A DNA stretch of 64,000 nucleotides, taken from contig NZ_LMTZ01000104.1 of assembly GCF_001456025.1 (NCBI RefSeq), forward strand, positions 1 through 64,000, read 5' to 3'. Positions within the stretch are counted from its first letter, which is position 1. Each line of letters opens with the position of its first letter. The DNA is from Mastigocoleus testarum BC008 (lineage in GTDB: Bacteria; Cyanobacteriota; Cyanobacteriia; Cyanobacteriales; Nostocaceae). The notes under the pieces are model-generated. The model was not told the origin of the DNA. It saw only the letters and a list, made by a program, of their open reading frames with translations, and made no database searches. Both the position numbers and the translations under genes were made by a program. Shown in pieces: positions 36,767 through 46,932 of the stretch.

Positions 36767-39493
36767 ATGAAACTTAATCTTAAAAAGTTCATTACTATTT
36801 TTTTATTAAAAATTAAAAGCTATTTAGATATTAAAAAGATAAATCATTTTTTTTTGGGTTTGTTAACTTTATTCTTCACTTTAACAATTTTCAATAAAAG
36901 TGTTTATTCCAACATAGATATATTAAATGTAGTATCATCAACTCCAAGACATAGAGATGTGCAGAGATATCCAAGTTCTTTAGAAAGAATATCAGTATTA
37001 CATGCAGTTAATATACAAAAGCAACCAGTTAAAAAGCAACTAGTACAAAAACAAGTAAAGGAAAACTCTCCCACTTTATTGACACAAGCTGGTAAAGAAC
37101 ATTACCAAAAACAACAATTTACTGCAGCAGTTACAAAATGGCAGCATGCACGTAAAATTTTAATTTCGAGAGGTGATACTTTAAATGAAGCTATGGTGTT
37201 GGGTAACTTAGCACAAGCATACCAACAATTAGGAAAATTAGCAGAAGCAAAAAATGCGACCGCTAAAAGTATTGAGCTTCTATCTTCTCATCAAAAAGAT
37301 AATCAAAATCTGTTCGCAGCGACATTAAATATTCAAGGCAGTTTGCTGTTATCTGAAGGTAATATTGAAGATGCAATAGCTGTTTGGAAACGTGCTGTAA
37401 CAATATATGAAAAAACTGGGGACGAAAACGGGTTAACTCGTTGTTTGCTCAACCAAACTCAAGCTTATAATCGGTTGGGAATGCATCAGCGAGCCCTAAA
37501 TACTTTAAAAGAGGTTAATAAAACCCTACAAAATCAACCCGATTCTCCTTTAAAGATTGTTAGTTTGCTTCATTTGGGAGATACTTTGAGGCTGACAGGA
37601 AATATCGGTGATTCAAAGAAAACATTAGAGCAAAGTTTGGCTATCGCTGAAAAACTAAATTCTGAGGCTAATATCAGCAAAATTCTTTTGGCTTTGGGTA
37701 ACACTTATAGTTTTGAAGAAAAAAATCATAAAGCTCTCAAGTTTTATCAACAAGCGATTGATAAATCAAAATCAGCAGCAATAAAACTTCAAGCACAATT
37801 AAATACATTGCGTCTTCTAGTAGATACTCAAAATTCATCAAAGGCTATATATTTAGCATCAAAAATAAAACCTCAACTGCAGAACTTAACACCTAGTAGA
37901 ACATCAGTATATGCATTAGTTAACTACGTAAAAAGCATAGAAGAATTAAATATTAGTGAAGTATCTAACAAACAAGAAAACGTAAAAATCCTGGCTAAAG
38001 CGGTTCAACAAGCTGAAAATATAGGAGATGAAAGAGCACAATCTTATGCTCTTGGCTACTTAGGACATCTCTACGAACAAACCCAACAATTCAATTCAGC
38101 AAGAAGTTTAACAGAAAAAGCATTAATTCTGGCAAAAATAAGTAATGCTTCTGATATTACTTACCGCTGGGAATGGCAATTAGGAAGACTCTTAACAAAG
38201 CAACATAACTTTGTTGAAGCAATTGCAGCATATGATAACGCTGTCACAACTCTTGGGTCTATTCGTAATGACTTGGTTGCAAGCAATCTTGATATGCAGT
38301 TTTCGTTTCGTGAAAGTGTAGAACCTATTTACCGAGAGTTCGTAAGTTTGTTGTTAACTCCTGAATTGGAAGAAACAAGTCAAGAGAATCTTAAAAAAGC
38401 CCGTCAAGTTATTGAATCTCTGCAATTAGCAGAATTAGATAATTTCTTTAACGAGCCATGCTTGAAGGTGAGTCCGACTCAAGTTGACCAAATTGATAAG
38501 CAAGCAGCAGTTATTTATCCAATTATTTTAGAAAATCGTTTAGAAACAGTTGTTTCCCTACCAAATCAGCCTCTACGACACTATACTACCGCTATTTCCG
38601 AAAACGAAGTGGAAAAAATGGTGCAGACAATGCGCCGTGCTATCAGACGTAAGTTTCTCAAGAAACAACATTTTGCGATCTGTCAAAAAATTTATAATCT
38701 AATTATTAAACCATTAGAAGCTGATTTAGCTGCTAGCAAGATTCAAACCTTAGCATTTGTTTTAGATGGTTCATTAAAAAATGTACCAATGGCAGCATTG
38801 TATGATGGGAAGCAATACTTATTAGAAAAATATAATATTGCTTTGTCTCCGGGTATGCAATTGCTGGATCCCCAACCTTTAGAAAATCAGAAAATGGAGG
38901 TTTTAGTTGGTGCTTTGAGTGAAGGAAGACAAGGTTTTGTCCCATTACCTGGTGTAAAAACCGAAATTGATAAAATCAATAGTGAAATTTCCACAGAGGT
39001 ACTTTTTAATCAAAAGTTTACTAGCCAAGCTTTGCAAAAACAAATTAGTAAAACTCCTTTTCCCATAGTGCATTTAGCAACTCACGGTGAATTTAGTTCT
39101 AAGGCAGAAGATACATTTGTTCTTACTTGGGATAATCGCCTAGATGTAAAAGAGTTAGGGGATATTCTCCATACGAGAGAACAACTTAGTAGTAAACCTA
39201 TAGAACTATTAGTTTTGAGTGCTTGCAAAACAGCCAGTGGTGACAAACGCGCTCCTTTAGGATTAGCTGGTGTAGCAGTACGTTCGGGTGCGCGCAGCAC
39301 CATAGCAAGTTTATGGTCAGTTGATGATGAGTCAACTTCCCAGATGATGGTAGATTTTTACGAGCATTTGAGACAACCCAGAGTAACTAAGGCTGAAGCT
39401 TTACGTCATGCTCAACTTAAAATTCTGGGAAAATCTAAGTTTAAACATCCCTATTATTGGTCAGCTTTTGTCTTAGTTGGTAATTGGTTATAA
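36767..39493 (+). CDS. TPR-CHAT domain protein (caspase-like)
   Basis: A 908-residue protein with one N-terminal hydrophobic anchor or signal (about 25-50). About eight to nine TPR-like helical hairpins follow (about 95-500; AGKEHYQKQQFTAAVTKW, ILLALGNTYSFEEKNHKAL). The C-terminal CHAT domain spans about 620-908. The caspase-like dyad is intact: H773 (HLATHGEF) and C820 (LSACKTASGD). CHAT proteins are putative cysteine peptidases related to caspases and separase. Known bacterial examples process partner proteins, as the CRISPR-associated Craspase does. It is flanked by DUF928 upstream and a small secreted peptide plus a haemagglutinin protein downstream; these are candidate substrates by location only. 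Confidence 0.9.
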   Translation: MKLNLKKFITIFLLKIKSYLDIKKINHFFLGLLTLFFTLTIFNKSVYSNIDILNVVSSTPRHRDVQRYPSSLERISVLHAVNIQKQPVKKQLVQKQVKENSPTLLTQAGKEHYQKQQFTAAVTKWQHARKILISRGDTLNEAMVLGNLAQAYQQLGKLAEAKNATAKSIELLSSHQKDNQNLFAATLNIQGSLLLSEGNIEDAIAVWKRAVTIYEKTGDENGLTRCLLNQTQAYNRLGMHQRALNTLKEVNKTLQNQPDSPLKIVSLLHLGDTLRLTGNIGDSKKTLEQSLAIAEKLNSEANISKILLALGNTYSFEEKNHKALKFYQQAIDKSKSAAIKLQAQLNTLRLLVDTQNSSKAIYLASKIKPQLQNLTPSRTSVYALVNYVKSIEELNISEVSNKQENVKILAKAVQQAENIGDERAQSYALGYLGHLYEQTQQFNSARSLTEKALILAKISNASDITYRWEWQLGRLLTKQHNFVEAIAAYDNAVTTLGSIRNDLVASNLDMQFSFRESVEPIYREFVSLLLTPELEETSQENLKKARQVIESLQLAELDNFFNEPCLKVSPTQVDQIDKQAAVIYPIILENRLETVVSLPNQPLRHYTTAISENEVEKMVQTMRRAIRRKFLKKQHFAICQKIYNLIIKPLEADLAASKIQTLAFVLDGSLKNVPMAALYDGKQYLLEKYNIALSPGMQLLDPQPLENQKMEVLVGALSEGRQGFVPLPGVKTEIDKINSEISTEVLFNQKFTSQALQKQISKTPFPIVHLATHGEFSSKAEDTFVLTWDNRLDVKELGDILHTREQLSSKPIELLVLSACKTASGDKRAPLGLAGVAVRSGARSTIASLWSVDDESTSQMMVDFYEHLRQPRVTKAEALRHAQLKILGKSKFKHPYYWSAFVLVGNWL

Positions 39494-40007
39494 AATTTCC
39501 CCATAATTGGAGGATTTAGGGGGCTATACTCTGAATATAAATTTTAAAAATTCATCCCTCAGTTCTGGAATCACTAAATTTGCATTACCCAACACTTCTA
39601 ATGACTTTTGACTTGCTGTTGTGCATTTTTAATGTACGACAGCTTATTAATCTGGATTTTATATTATTGATATAAGTAGTTTTTTGCTTGCATGGTTTTT
39701 ATCAGATTTATAATCTTTACTTAGAATTTAATAACAATTCACAACAAACCAGTTAATTAAAGAACAAGTACAAGCTAATAGTGTTATAAAAATAATAGGA
39801 CTTATACATTCAAAGAAATAATCAATTATATATAGCTTTTCAGACTTTATTTACTTGGATTTTTGAGCATTAATTAATGATGCATGATAGCAATACCTAT
39901 GTATTGCATCTATGCGAATAATTCCAGGGCAACCGTTAATAACACAGTTTAAAGCTAAGTTTTTCTGTGCATAAGTCCTATTTCAATAGGAGTTTAATAA
40001 CCGGGAT
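39494..40007. other. Intergenic region holding a MITE-like repeat
   Basis: This gap between the CHAT gene and the small-peptide gene is AT-rich. It contains the inverted-repeat element at 39796-39980 and no other gene. The peptide gene's promoter should lie near or inside the right end of that element. Confidence 0.5.
39796..39980. mobile_element. Degenerate MITE-like element
   Basis: A 185-bp segment bounded by TAGGACTTATACA on the left and TGTGCATAAGTCCTA on the right, imperfect inverted repeats. The ends share TAGGACTTA with the element at 27004-27213, suggesting the same mobilising transposase family. No coding capacity and no clear target duplication are visible. Confidence 0.6.
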
Positions 40008-40172
40008 ATGATAATGAGAAAAATAAAAATCAAACTATCAGTTTTAGTCAGCTTATCCATGCTACTCTTAACGTCAAATGTAGCCAGTGCTCAAGGAAAT
40101 TTGGCAGGAGAATCGACTAATTATCAATTGCCAGATATCGGTACAGAATGTATCCCATCAAGATGTAGATAG
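40008..40172 (+). CDS. Small secreted peptide, 54 residues
   Basis: A short reading frame with a textbook signal peptide: a basic start (MIMRKIKIK), a hydrophobic core (LSVLVSLSMLLL) and a predicted cleavage after ASA (near residue 28). The remaining mature peptide would have about 26 residues and ends TECIPSRCR, with two cysteines five residues apart. The start may be the first or third codon, both ATG. A hairpin followed by seven T lies 79 bp downstream, supporting a real transcript. I recognise no family. It lies between the CHAT protease-like gene and a haemagglutinin gene, so a secreted or processed signal is possible but unproven. Confidence 0.6.
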   Translation: MIMRKIKIKLSVLVSLSMLLLTSNVASAQGNLAGESTNYQLPDIGTECIPSRCR

Positions 40173-40250
40173 AATAATAATAGATGTCACTCATCTAGAT
40201 TTTACTGACTATTTCAGACTACTTTACTTATTTATAAATTGCAATTTACC

Positions 40251-40295
40251 AATCATCCTCAGCTAACTTTAATTTGCCTGCTGGATGATTTTTTT
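40251..40295 (+). terminator. Intrinsic terminator after the small-peptide gene
   Basis: AATCATCC-TC-AGC (40251-40263) pairs with GCTGGATGATT (40280-40290) with a two-base bulge, and a T-run follows directly. The position 79 bp after the peptide stop and before the next plus-strand gene fits transcript ending for the peptide gene. Confidence 0.6.
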
Positions 40296-40439
40296 ATAGC
40301 TAAAGTCTTATTGCCTTTCCCCTTTCCCCTGTATTTATTAGAAGTTTTATTTCATGTTAGTCAATCTCTATTTGTGGGAACTTTATAAATATCACCCTGC
40401 TAGGTGAACAAGCTAGTAAAAGAGTTTTCAGAAAAATAA

Positions 40440-42650
40440 ATGTGCGATCGCCGTCTTTTTTTATGGGGCTTGTCATTTATGCTGTCACTTGTCCCAATGC
40501 TTGGAGTTCAAGCACAGTTAGTGCCAGATAATACTTTAGGAAAAGAAAACTCTATAGTTGCTCCTGTTGATTCACTTACAAACGAGATTTATGGTGGTGC
40601 TATTCGCGGCTCTAATTTATTTCATAGCTTTCTAGAATTCAATATTGGTAATGGTGAAAGTGTTTATTTTCGCAATCCGAGTGCTATCGAAAATATCCTG
40701 ACTCGCGTTACAGGTAAAAATCCCTCTGCAATTTTTGGGAAGTTAGGAGTATTGGGTAATGCTAATTTATTTTTAATTAATCCCAATGGGATTATTTTTA
40801 CTGAGCATGCCACATTAGATGTTGGTGGTTCATTTGTTGCTTCTACAGCCGATGGTATTAAGTTGACTGATAGTACAGAATTTAGTGCTACTAAACCCTC
40901 AGCTAATCCAATTTTAACTATTAGCGTTCCTTTGGGTTTGCAATATGGAGATAATCCTGGAAATATTGAGATACAAGGAAAACTGCAAGTACCAGATGGT
41001 AAGTCTTTAGCTTTGATGGGGGGAAATATAAAACTTGACGGTGGAAAATTACTTGATACTGGAAAATTAATTGCACGATCAGGTGGAATAGATTTATTGG
41101 CAGTTAAAAATGGTGAAGTATCTTTAGCTAATAGTAACGGAAAAATAAAATTAGAAGCTGCAGAGAGTATCGAATACGGCGACATTGAGCTTGTGAATGG
41201 GGCTAATGTCAATGCGAGTGGAAACAGTGGAGGTGGTATTCAGGTACGAGGTAGAAATATAATCCTCAAAGATAAATCGAAAATTTCTTCAAACACAGAG
41301 GGAAATGGCTCTGGAGAAAAATTAAACATCACAGCTACAGATTTATTGCAAATAAATGCGGAAAGCGAATTAGTTGCAGATGTGCAAAAAGAAGCAACTG
41401 GGACTGGTGGTGATTTGGTTGTTGATAGTAGGCGCTTGCTAGTTAATGATAGAAGTTTAATATCTAATAGCACTTTTGGCTTTGGTGATGGTGGTGATTT
41501 GACCATTAAAACAAGTAACTTGCAAATATACGATGGGAGTCAAATTGATGTTACAACTTTCAGTTTTGGTGATGGTGGTGATTTGACCATTGAAACAATT
41601 AGCTTGCAAGTATACGATGGAAGTCAAATTAGTAGTGGAACTTCTGGAAAGGGAACTGCTGGAAATATGGAAATTAAAGCCGATCTATTAGAATTGGCAG
41701 GTTTTTCACGACTAGGTAAAAGCGGTTTATTTGCTAACGCTCTTGAAGAAAATGGGCAAGGTGGAAATCTAAGTGTAACAGCCAATCGTTTAATTATCCG
41801 TGATGGAGCAACTATTAATGCCAGTAATTTCTTGAGTACTGATCCAGAAAATAAGGATGGTAAAGCAGGTATAGGTGCGGCAGGAAATATCAATATCAAC
41901 TCCTCTTTTATTCTACTGGAGAATCAAGGCATAATTACAGCAAATGCAAATGCTGGCGATAAGGGGAATATCAATATCCAATCTCAAAACTTGCAGTTAC
42001 GCCAAGGGAGTGTAATTTCTACTAATGCTAAGAACAGTGCAGATGGCGGAAATATTAATATTGCCACAAATACTCTATTAGCTTTAGAAAATAGCGATAT
42101 TACCGCTAATTCTGAAGGTAGCTTTGGAGGTAGAGTAATTATTGATGCTGAAGGTATCTTTGGCACTCAGTTTCGAGAAGAACTTACCCCCCTAAGCGAT
42201 ATCACCGCAACTTCTTCTCTGGGACCTTCTTTTAATGGTGCAGTAGACATTAACACTATCACTGTAGATCCCAGTTTGGGATTAGTGGAATTACCCCAAG
42301 CCCTTGCTGACTCCAGCCAAAAAATTAAGGCTGGATGTGTCGCATCTCAAGGAAATAACTTTATTGTGATTGGAAGGGGTGGTTTACCACAAAGCCCTGA
42401 TGATTTATTTACTGGAAAAACAATCCATACTGAATTATTTAATTTAGTACCAAATGACTCCCAAGGATTATCTAGTATTTCCCCATCAAATAAAAATATT
42501 AGTGTTGAGAATCAAAACAATCAAATAGTGGAGTCTACAGGATGGATTGTTGATAGCAATGGTGATGTTGAATTAGTTGCAATACCCTCTATGGTTAATT
42601 CACAAAATTCTGGAATTTCTTCACTATCTTGCAAAGATTTTCGTAAATAA
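40440..42650 (+). CDS. Filamentous haemagglutinin N-terminal domain exoprotein
   Basis: A 736-residue secreted protein, the shortest of the four haemagglutinin-domain proteins here. The signal peptide ends near residue 25 (VQAQ), followed by the TPS domain (about 28-150; GGAIRGSNLFHSF, FLINPNGIIF). A beta-helix of about 450 residues follows, including a duplicated GDGGDLTI-[KE]T-x-SLQ-[IV]-YDGSQI unit. The C-terminal block ends with the shared GLPQSPDDLFTGKT segment and a Cys pair. It converges on the minus-strand haemagglutinin gene 78 bp away. The ATG is not preceded by an obvious ribosome-binding site but matches the start of its paralogues. Confidence 0.9.
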   Translation: MCDRRLFLWGLSFMLSLVPMLGVQAQLVPDNTLGKENSIVAPVDSLTNEIYGGAIRGSNLFHSFLEFNIGNGESVYFRNPSAIENILTRVTGKNPSAIFGKLGVLGNANLFLINPNGIIFTEHATLDVGGSFVASTADGIKLTDSTEFSATKPSANPILTISVPLGLQYGDNPGNIEIQGKLQVPDGKSLALMGGNIKLDGGKLLDTGKLIARSGGIDLLAVKNGEVSLANSNGKIKLEAAESIEYGDIELVNGANVNASGNSGGGIQVRGRNIILKDKSKISSNTEGNGSGEKLNITATDLLQINAESELVADVQKEATGTGGDLVVDSRRLLVNDRSLISNSTFGFGDGGDLTIKTSNLQIYDGSQIDVTTFSFGDGGDLTIETISLQVYDGSQISSGTSGKGTAGNMEIKADLLELAGFSRLGKSGLFANALEENGQGGNLSVTANRLIIRDGATINASNFLSTDPENKDGKAGIGAAGNININSSFILLENQGIITANANAGDKGNINIQSQNLQLRQGSVISTNAKNSADGGNINIATNTLLALENSDITANSEGSFGGRVIIDAEGIFGTQFREELTPLSDITATSSLGPSFNGAVDINTITVDPSLGLVELPQALADSSQKIKAGCVASQGNNFIVIGRGGLPQSPDDLFTGKTIHTELFNLVPNDSQGLSSISPSNKNISVENQNNQIVESTGWIVDSNGDVELVAIPSMVNSQNSGISSLSCKDFRK

Positions 42651-42728
42651 TCGTTAAAGGTTATCCCAATATTTCTCATTTTTGCAACACAACCGTTTAT
42701 CTTTTAGGTAATCAATGATATTTATTAA

Positions 42729-45700
42729 CTATTTACTTACAGCGGAAAAATCTTTACAAGAGACGGAATAAATTCCAGAATGATGTGAATTAAACTCCGG
42801 TATTCGTGCGACCAATTCTACATTACCATCAGCATCAAATACTAATCCTGTTGCTTCTAATATTTTATTTTTTTCTAGAACTTGATTTTGTTTTGGAACT
42901 TGATTTTTTTGCTCCTCAGCATTAATATTCCTATTTGATGCAGAAATATTAGATGATATTTGTGAATCATTGGGTACTAAATCAAATAATTCGGTATTTG
43001 TTGTTTTCCCAGTAAATAAATCATCAGGACTTTGTGGTAATCCACCTTTACCACTAACAATAAAGTTATTTACCGCAGACGTAGCACATCCAGACTTAAT
43101 TTTAGTTGTTTCTTCTAAATTTGATGGTAATTCTACTAAACCAGAACTAGGATCTACATTCAGTTGGTTTACTGTTACTTGTCCGTTAACACCAAATTTA
43201 GAACTTGCTGTTATATCACTTTTTGCTGTTCTTTGTTGGCGAAATACTAAGCCAAAAATATTCTGGGTATTAACTTTAATATTGCCGCCATTCCCCTCCT
43301 TTGCATTTGCAATAACATCACTATTTTCAAATGGCAATCCAATTACAAAACCTTCAGAATTATTTATTGTAATATTACCTCCATTAGCATTATTCCAAGC
43401 TTTAGCAGATATTAAACTCTCATTTTCCATCCACAATAAATCTTTGATCTTCAAGTTAATATTTGCACCATCTGCACCTTTTCTAACCCCCGTCTCAGCT
43501 GTGAGTTCACTTTTATTTAAATACAGATTATCTGCCATGATTGATAAACCTCCTGCTTGTCCTGATGGACTGCTGACGTTTAATTGGGAGTTATTTATTA
43601 TAAATTGATTGGTATTAATAATTAATGTCCCTGCAATTCCTGAGTTTCTTGCTTCTGATGTGATAGTACTACGATCTGAGAGTTTGACTGAATCTGTGGC
43701 GTTAATTTCAATATTCCCAGCTTTACCATCAGTTGTAGATGCAGAAATCTCACTATCATTGAGGGAAAGAGAAGCTAAACCATCTAAAGTAATACCAGAA
43801 CCATTACCAGATTCTGTAGTCGCAGATATTTTTGCACCCTGGGAAAGATTTACATTACCAGCATCAATTGAAATACTACCAGCACTTCCATTCGCTTTAC
43901 TACTTACATTTGCTTGGGAATTATCATTAATTCTTAATTGGTTAGTGGTAATATTTATATTCCCAGCAGTAGCATTGCTAGTTGCTTCGGAAACAAGTTT
44001 ACTAGAATTTAAGAGATTAATTGAGTTTGTAGCATCGATAGTAATATTTCCTGCTTTGCTATCAGCTGTTGTGGAAGTAGAAATTTGTGCTTGCTGTTTA
44101 AGAGTTAATTCAGAGGAATTTAGGGTAATGTTGCCAGCATCCCCTTGGGCATTGGTTTGGGCAGATAGCTCACTTTTATCTATTAGGATTTTTCCTCCGT
44201 CTGCTGAGATAGCCAGACTACCTGCTGATCCTGTACTGTTAGTGTTACTTATAACAAAACTATTGTTGAATGTAAGTAAATTAGAACTGGTGATATTTAC
44301 ATTTCCAGCTGGATTATTTCCTTTGGTGTCACTTTCAATTCGACTATTGTTGAAGGAGAGATTACCATTACCGATAACGGTGACATCTCCTGATTGGCCT
44401 TCATTACCTATATCGAGATTTAAGCTACGTATTTCATTATTTAAGGGGTGTTTGATTTTTATTTGCAACTGTTTGCTGGTAATTATATTCGTATTTATAA
44501 CCGATAAATCCCCAAAACCTGTTAACTGAACTTCCCCAGAATTTGAGTCAGAAGACAGAGTTAAGATTTCTAGATTGGTAATTTTATTTTTAGCTTCTAG
44601 GGTAACTTGTCCACCTGTTCCAGCATTTCCCTTATCAGATACAGAGAAAGAAGCAAAAACTGAGGATGGGGAAGTAAGTCCGTTAATATCCCCATTTTTG
44701 GCAGTAATTGTAATCGTACCCCCATTGCCTGCATTACCTTCTTCTGAAAGGGAGAAAGAGTCTAAATCTTGTGTATTAATATTGCCTCCAGCATCAAGTG
44801 TAATTACACCTCCATTATCTGCATGATCTTTTTCTGAAAGGGAGAAGGAGTCTAGATCTTGTGTCTCAATATTGCCCCCAGCAGTAAGTTTAATTGCACC
44901 CCCATTTCCTGCACTACCTGAATTACCTGCATTATCTACATCTGGGAAGTAGACTGAAGAGGAGGACGAGTCCAAATTTTGTGTCGAGATATTGCCATCC
45001 CTTGCATTGAGTATTATTGTTCCCCCATTTCCTGCATTACCTCCATCTGACAAGGAGAAGGAGTAGGAGTTGGAGTTTAGACCTTGTGTCTCGATATTAC
45101 CTCCAGCATCAAGTGTAATCACACCCCCATTACCTGCATTAAATGCATTAACTGCATTATTAGAGGAGAAGGACTCTAAGTATTGTGTCTTGATATCGCC
45201 ACCAGCATCAAGTGTAATCACACCCCCATTTCCTTCTTCTGAGTAAGAGTAGGACTGTAAAGATTGTGTTTCAATATTCCCCCCAGCATCAAGTGTAATC
45301 GCACCCCCATTTCCTCCTTCTGAGGATGAGTTTAAATCTTGTGTAGAAATATCACCTGAAGTATCAATAGTAATCCTTCCCCCATTTCCCGAAGTGCTAC
45401 TTATATCAATATCTCCCTCAACTCGAATATCTCCACTACTTAAACTACTATCAGCACTATACTGATTGGTTAGAAACACCAAGCCATTAGCACTATCAAC
45501 TCTAATATTTCCACCAATAACTACATCCCTACTACTTGGACTTTCTCCTATACTGGGATTTTCCGGAATAAAAATATCACTTCCAGTAACTCCTGTTGTA
45601 CCAAATGCAGTAGTTCCAGCCCGAATATCTAAAGTAGCTTGAGTTTTACCATTAATTTCCAAACTTTCCCCAGTAGAAAGAGTAACGATGTCTTCTAAAC

Positions 45701-46763
45701 CATTTTCTCCATCCGCACCGGTAATGGTGACATCACCTGCAATATTGACACTTCCTCCAGCCAAAATATGCAATGATGCACCAGTATAACTATCAAAGCT
45801 GACATCTCCACTAGCTCTGATAATTGGGTCATTGGGACTTTCTAAATCTCCTAAGTTTCCATCTAATTGTTCAATCCTGAAATTTCCACCACTAAAATAA
45901 CGAGCATCACCAAGCACTGGTTTTGCACTCTGCAAGACTAAATTATTTCCGGAAAACAAACCACTATCTGGATGATTTAATGCAAAAATATTTACGCTTT
46001 GATTTCCTTGTAATAATAAATCTCTACTAGCATCAGCAATAAAGGGTAAGTTAACACTATCGCGAATCTTTAAAGTATCGCTCGCTTGTAGTTTCAAATC
46101 TCTACCTGCATTCAACTTTCCAGTTAAATTCAGATTTTTACCTACCAGATTTAAATCTTTTCCAACTGTTAAATTTCCTTGACTGATAATATCTTGAAGG
46201 TTGATATCTCGAAGTTGAATATTTTGATATTTAATATTTTGAGCTTGATGGCGCGGATATTGTAAACCAGGAGTAATATCTATCTTCAGTAGCGGTGGTG
46301 CTTGGGGGTTAGTCGCACTAAACTCCAAACTATTATCAAACCAGATACTCGGCGTAGTTGTTGCAGTAAATGAACCAGAAATATCTAAACTTGCATTTTG
46401 ACCAAAAATAACTCCATTGGGATTAATTAAAAATAAGTTTGCATTACCCAATACTCCCAACTTACCCAAAATTGAAGATGGATTTGATCCCGTCACTCGA
46501 GTCAGAATATTTTGAATAGCACCAGGATTATTAAAATAAACACTTTTACCATTACCAATATTAAATTCTTTAAAACTATGAAATAAATTTGAGCCGCGAA
46601 TTGCACCACCGTCAATCTGGTTTTTGAGTGAATCAACAGGAGTAATAATAGAGTTTTCTTCACCTAGAGTATTATCTGGTACTAACTGTGCTTGGACTTG
46701 AACTGCTGTTCCAAGTGACAACGTAACTGATAAACCCCATAAGAGATAGTGATGATTGTGCAT
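42729..46763 (-). CDS. Large filamentous haemagglutinin-domain exoprotein (1344 residues)
   Basis: Secreted surface protein. The signal peptide ends near residue 25 and the TPS domain lies at about 28-150. The central beta-helix contains a Ser/Gly-rich array (about 460-720) in which ITLDAGGNIETQ-L-like units alternate with Ser-rich loops. G-x-A-G-N-I-type turns continue to about 1200. The last 100 residues are nearly identical to those of the 46933-52743 protein. It lies downstream of that gene on the same strand (169 bp gap), so they may be co-transcribed. Such proteins usually act in adhesion, aggregation or contact-dependent effects. No toxin domain is recognisable at the C terminus. Confidence 0.9.
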   Translation of the reverse strand: MHNHHYLLWGLSVTLSLGTAVQVQAQLVPDNTLGEENSIITPVDSLKNQIDGGAIRGSNLFHSFKEFNIGNGKSVYFNNPGAIQNILTRVTGSNPSSILGKLGVLGNANLFLINPNGVIFGQNASLDISGSFTATTTPSIWFDNSLEFSATNPQAPPLLKIDITPGLQYPRHQAQNIKYQNIQLRDINLQDIISQGNLTVGKDLNLVGKNLNLTGKLNAGRDLKLQASDTLKIRDSVNLPFIADASRDLLLQGNQSVNIFALNHPDSGLFSGNNLVLQSAKPVLGDARYFSGGNFRIEQLDGNLGDLESPNDPIIRASGDVSFDSYTGASLHILAGGSVNIAGDVTITGADGENGLEDIVTLSTGESLEINGKTQATLDIRAGTTAFGTTGVTGSDIFIPENPSIGESPSSRDVVIGGNIRVDSANGLVFLTNQYSADSSLSSGDIRVEGDIDISSTSGNGGRITIDTSGDISTQDLNSSSEGGNGGAITLDAGGNIETQSLQSYSYSEEGNGGVITLDAGGDIKTQYLESFSSNNAVNAFNAGNGGVITLDAGGNIETQGLNSNSYSFSLSDGGNAGNGGTIILNARDGNISTQNLDSSSSSVYFPDVDNAGNSGSAGNGGAIKLTAGGNIETQDLDSFSLSEKDHADNGGVITLDAGGNINTQDLDSFSLSEEGNAGNGGTITITAKNGDINGLTSPSSVFASFSVSDKGNAGTGGQVTLEAKNKITNLEILTLSSDSNSGEVQLTGFGDLSVINTNIITSKQLQIKIKHPLNNEIRSLNLDIGNEGQSGDVTVIGNGNLSFNNSRIESDTKGNNPAGNVNITSSNLLTFNNSFVISNTNSTGSAGSLAISADGGKILIDKSELSAQTNAQGDAGNITLNSSELTLKQQAQISTSTTADSKAGNITIDATNSINLLNSSKLVSEATSNATAGNINITTNQLRINDNSQANVSSKANGSAGSISIDAGNVNLSQGAKISATTESGNGSGITLDGLASLSLNDSEISASTTDGKAGNIEINATDSVKLSDRSTITSEARNSGIAGTLIINTNQFIINNSQLNVSSPSGQAGGLSIMADNLYLNKSELTAETGVRKGADGANINLKIKDLLWMENESLISAKAWNNANGGNITINNSEGFVIGLPFENSDVIANAKEGNGGNIKVNTQNIFGLVFRQQRTAKSDITASSKFGVNGQVTVNQLNVDPSSGLVELPSNLEETTKIKSGCATSAVNNFIVSGKGGLPQSPDDLFTGKTTNTELFDLVPNDSQISSNISASNRNINAEEQKNQVPKQNQVLEKNKILEATGLVFDADGNVELVARIPEFNSHHSGIYSVSCKDFSAVSK
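42740..43050 (-). repeat. Nearly identical 3' coding segment, copy 1
   Basis: About 310 bp at the 3' end of this haemagglutinin gene match 46944-47254 almost base for base. Similarity drops at once further into the gene. The identity includes third-codon positions, so it reflects recent duplication or gene conversion rather than protein-level constraint. Confidence 0.8.
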
Positions 46764-46932
46764 TTACTTTTCCCTGAAAACTCTATTTTTACTTAAGGGG
46801 AGGACATATATAGAGTTCCCAGATATAGAAATGAAGTAACACAATTTTAACAGTTAGAATAAAAGTCAAAATAAATTGTGAAGTATTGTAAATGCTATGT
46901 TTATCTTTCAGTTACGAAATTATCTCTATGAC

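Noticed and set aside
42651..42728. Shared terminator between the convergent haemagglutinin genes
   Set aside because: No stem with a T-run could be found in this 78-bp gap.
43609..44529. A 306-residue plus-strand reading frame, and several others opposite the haemagglutinin genes
   Set aside because: They are antisense shadows of the repetitive beta-helix genes; their composition follows the repeats and they have no start signals or family motifs.
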